64,000 nt of DNA from Aphrocallistes beatrix. Taxonomy: Eukaryota; Porifera; Hexactinellida; Sceptrulophora; Aphrocallistidae. Both the position numbers and the translations under genes were made by a program. The DNA lies in contig OY725489.1 in the NCBI GenBank assembly GCA_963281255.1, forward strand, positions 1,116,001 to 1,180,000, given 5' to 3'. The stretch's first letter is position 1, and each line of letters starts with the position of its first letter. This document shows, piece by piece, positions 61,956 to 64,000 of this stretch. Below the pieces are notes generated by a model. The model worked only from the letters and a program-made list of their open reading frames with translations, did no database searches and was not told the origin of the DNA.

Positions 61956-63419
61956 ATGCTGGCTCACACTCCTAGCTCTGAAAATATTTTCATAGATTTA
62001 CATGAAATTCCATCAATCCAACAGAGTGAAAATAGCATTCATTCACTTGAAGCTCCCGAAATGAGGATGATTAAATCTTCAAAAGGAAGAGATAAATTAT
62101 CTTTTGATGGCTTTATCTATAACTTTCAACGTGAAAGTAATGACAAGAAGCAATGGCGCTGCGAAGTGAAGAGTTGCAAGGCTCGTCTGCATACAACTGG
62201 ATTTAATGTTTTAAAAAAGTTAGGGGAACATAGCTACAGTGTGGAGATTGGAAAGGAGGAAGTTTTTGAATTTCGAGCTGGAGTGAAAAGACGAGCAAGA
62301 GAGACCAATGACAACCCCCATCGGATAATTGCTGAAGTTGCTAAAACCCTTTTACCTTCAGAGAAAAGTCTGAAGAAAATATGCCATAGAGCTCGGCCTG
62401 CCCCAGTTAACCCCACGTCCCTATGTGATCTCATCATGGATGAAAATTTTCAAACTCTGGGTGGCAAAAGGTTTCTATCGTATGATTCTGGGCCAGAACT
62501 AGACAGAATATTAATGTTTGGCACTGAAGAAAACAAGAATATCTTATCATATTCTACAATATGGATGGCTGATGGCACATTCAAAACAGTCCCTTCATTA
62601 TGTAAACAGCTATATACTATCCACGGGCTAGTCGGAGGGGTCTACCCATTTCGTGAAGGGCACTTGCTCCCTTATATCTACGTATTGCTTCCCGGTAAGA
62701 GTGCATTCCATTATAATAAGATGTGGCAGGTAATAAAGCAATTATGTCCCGATAGCAATCCCCAGTATCTCTTAGTAGATTTTGAACAAGCTGTTATTAA
62801 CGCTTTCAAAAAGATATGGCCAATGACGTACATCAAGGGCTGTTTCTTTCATTTATCCCAGTCAGCTTATCGGAAGGTACAGGAATTAGGTTTGCAGAGC
62901 CGGTATTTGAGCGACCCTGAATTTTCCGTCTGGATTCGGATGTTACCAACATTGGCTTATCTACCTCCGCAGTTTGTTCTTTCAACCTTCGAAACGCTGA
63001 AGATGCAATTTCCAGTTGAAGCGCTACCTCTGCATTCTTATTTTGAGAATACCTATGTTGGGAGAAGAGATGAGTTTGGCAATAATATTCAGCCTTTATT
63101 CCCAATACAAATGTGGAATAATTTCCACTTAGTTGCATATGGAATTCCGACAACTACCAATGCAGTGGAAGCATGGCATCGTGCTTTCAGAGTTACGGTG
63201 GCTTGTCATCATCCTACATTCTGGAAGTTCTGTGACTCATTAATAATCGAACAGGCAAGCGTTGAGCTGAGGCAGGCACAGTATTATACCGGAAAGCCAC
63301 CGAAAGAATCCAAAAAATCCCTTGAGAACGAGTCTACACTGGTACACCTAGTAATGAATTACTTCACAAGGCCTGTTATAACCTATCTTAGAAGTATTGC
63401 CTTCAAATTTTCAATGTAA
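61956..63419 (+). CDS. FLYWCH zinc-finger / MULE transposase-domain protein, intact ORF
   Basis: 487 residues. An N-terminal FLYWCH-like zinc-binding domain (about 38-98: KLSFDGFIYNF, W-R-C69-x4-C74, H92 with Tyr where a second His is usual) precedes a Mutator-like (MULE) DDE domain. Candidate catalytic residues: D206 (WMADGTFKT), D275 (LLVDFEQAVINAF) and E405 (TTNAVEAWHRAF), with GCFFHLSQ between the last two, typical of the fold. It would cut and paste DNA if active, or be a domesticated regulator. The frame is entirely open. No MULE terminal inverted repeats or 9-bp target duplication are recognised; instead Helitron sequence abuts the start codon. Base composition is less A+T-rich than its surroundings. 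Confidence 0.88.
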   Translation: MLAHTPSSENIFIDLHEIPSIQQSENSIHSLEAPEMRMIKSSKGRDKLSFDGFIYNFQRESNDKKQWRCEVKSCKARLHTTGFNVLKKLGEHSYSVEIGKEEVFEFRAGVKRRARETNDNPHRIIAEVAKTLLPSEKSLKKICHRARPAPVNPTSLCDLIMDENFQTLGGKRFLSYDSGPELDRILMFGTEENKNILSYSTIWMADGTFKTVPSLCKQLYTIHGLVGGVYPFREGHLLPYIYVLLPGKSAFHYNKMWQVIKQLCPDSNPQYLLVDFEQAVINAFKKIWPMTYIKGCFFHLSQSAYRKVQELGLQSRYLSDPEFSVWIRMLPTLAYLPPQFVLSTFETLKMQFPVEALPLHSYFENTYVGRRDEFGNNIQPLFPIQMWNNFHLVAYGIPTTTNAVEAWHRAFRVTVACHHPTFWKFCDSLIIEQASVELRQAQYYTGKPPKESKKSLENESTLVHLVMNYFTRPVITYLRSIAFKFSM

Positions 63420-63714
63420 AATTAAGTTTTAGGTGTGAGATCAAAAGTAGTGATAACAAAAGGTTATTTAGCAGTCTAGCTTTTGCAATCTGTAATATTG
63501 TATTTACTGTAATTGCAATATATTATATCTCTCCACCTTAATGAAAATGCATATACTGCCATCAATTGTGATGCGAACATGGCGGGGGGTAAATATTGAG
63601 AAATAGGGAGGATTCATCTTTTCGCAATTTGGAGTGGAAGATAAATTGCAACTTTTTGCAAACGAATAAGGTCTCGTAAACTTAGAGGACATTATCAAGT
63701 TAGCAAAACAGATA
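63420..63714. other. Downstream of the MULE-like ORF
   Basis: About 300 bp without recognised feature; no Helitron 3' end or MULE terminus is visible before the next Helitron start. Some of it (AAAGTAGTGATAACAAAAGG) may be 3' untranslated sequence. Confidence 0.4.
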
Positions 63715-64000
63715 TCTTATATATTAAAATGCTAGGATTTTTTTGTTTTTGTTTGTCCGAATTGATTGAAGAATTGGCAAGTCGTAGAGATACGAAAATT
63801 GGCATGTAGGTGTCAAATGATGAATCTAGGATTAAGTTCGAAAATCTAAGCGAAATTTTCACACCTCTGCAAAACAAATGGAAAACAAATTTTCACACCT
63901 TTTCTATACAAAATAAATGACTACACTATCACAATAGAAACCATTGTACGACACTACAATAGATCGTCATTGTTGTTAATATTTCAAAGCCACAACTTAT
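63715..64000 (+). mobile_element. Helitron-like element, 5' part, cut by the window end
   Basis: Starts A/TCTTATATATTAAAATGC and matches the first ~285 bases of H1 (minus strand 6424 to about 6139) through CTACACTATCACAATAGAAA and a GTACGACACTACAATAGATC stretch. The 3' end lies outside the window. Confidence 0.85.

Overview
The window is strongly A+T-rich eukaryotic DNA with Helitron, mariner, hAT and FLYWCH/MULE-type mobile DNA. It has single-exon genes with TATA boxes and AATAAA signals rather than bacterial operons. This fits an invertebrate animal nuclear genome; the species cannot be named from sequence alone. I see no rRNA, tRNA, CRISPR or viral genome.

Layout. (1) 1-20 kb: two nearly identical, intronless, minus-strand genes for TMEM104-like (AAAP-type) multi-pass transporters (2904-4553 and 15709-17361). 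The ~11 kb between them is packed with mobile DNA: foldback palindromes, hAT and Tc1/mariner MITEs, Helitrons with TC...CTTG ends, and GATCAGAA/GAGCATAA minisatellites. Several insertions can be delimited exactly, because the unoccupied target is present elsewhere in the window.
(2) 20-60 kb: an array of one rapidly evolving family of ~370-392 residue, intronless proteins with seven predicted membrane segments, N-terminus outside by charge. Six members are intact (20079-21194, 22846-24024 on minus, 46592-47758, 50102-51274, 56094-57266, 58535-59698). At least eleven more are broken, truncated or collapsed to small fragments. Conserved features are an EAKRSSG motif in the first intracellular loop, an N-glycosylated G-x-NCTL in the first outer loop, LLNLSHAAL after TM3, KKFFPAM after TM5, NPCWFTVTYQ in the last outer loop and a basic tail. 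I recognise no described family; a lineage-specific chemoreceptor-like (GPCR- or channel-like) family is the working hypothesis. The array grew by direct duplication (A 24.5-27.7 kb and B 28.3-32.2 kb; 50.0-52.3 kb and 56.0-58.3 kb) and by a very large inverted duplication (27680-33235 against 35165-39695, 1.9 kb spacer). Most copies carry the same ~450 bp upstream module.
(3) 60-64 kb: a near-perfect 1.08 kb foldback palindrome, Helitron pieces, an intact FLYWCH zinc finger/MULE transposase-like ORF (61956-63419) joined to Helitron sequence, and the 5' end of another Helitron running off the window.

The most interesting system is the 7TM birth-and-death array: intact genes, single-lesion pseudogenes, deletion minigenes and mirror-image pseudogenes sharing one stop codon sit side by side, so order of events can be read from the sequence. 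ORF starts were moved to the family-consistent ATG where an upstream non-ATG start was only possible. All identity statements are by eye.
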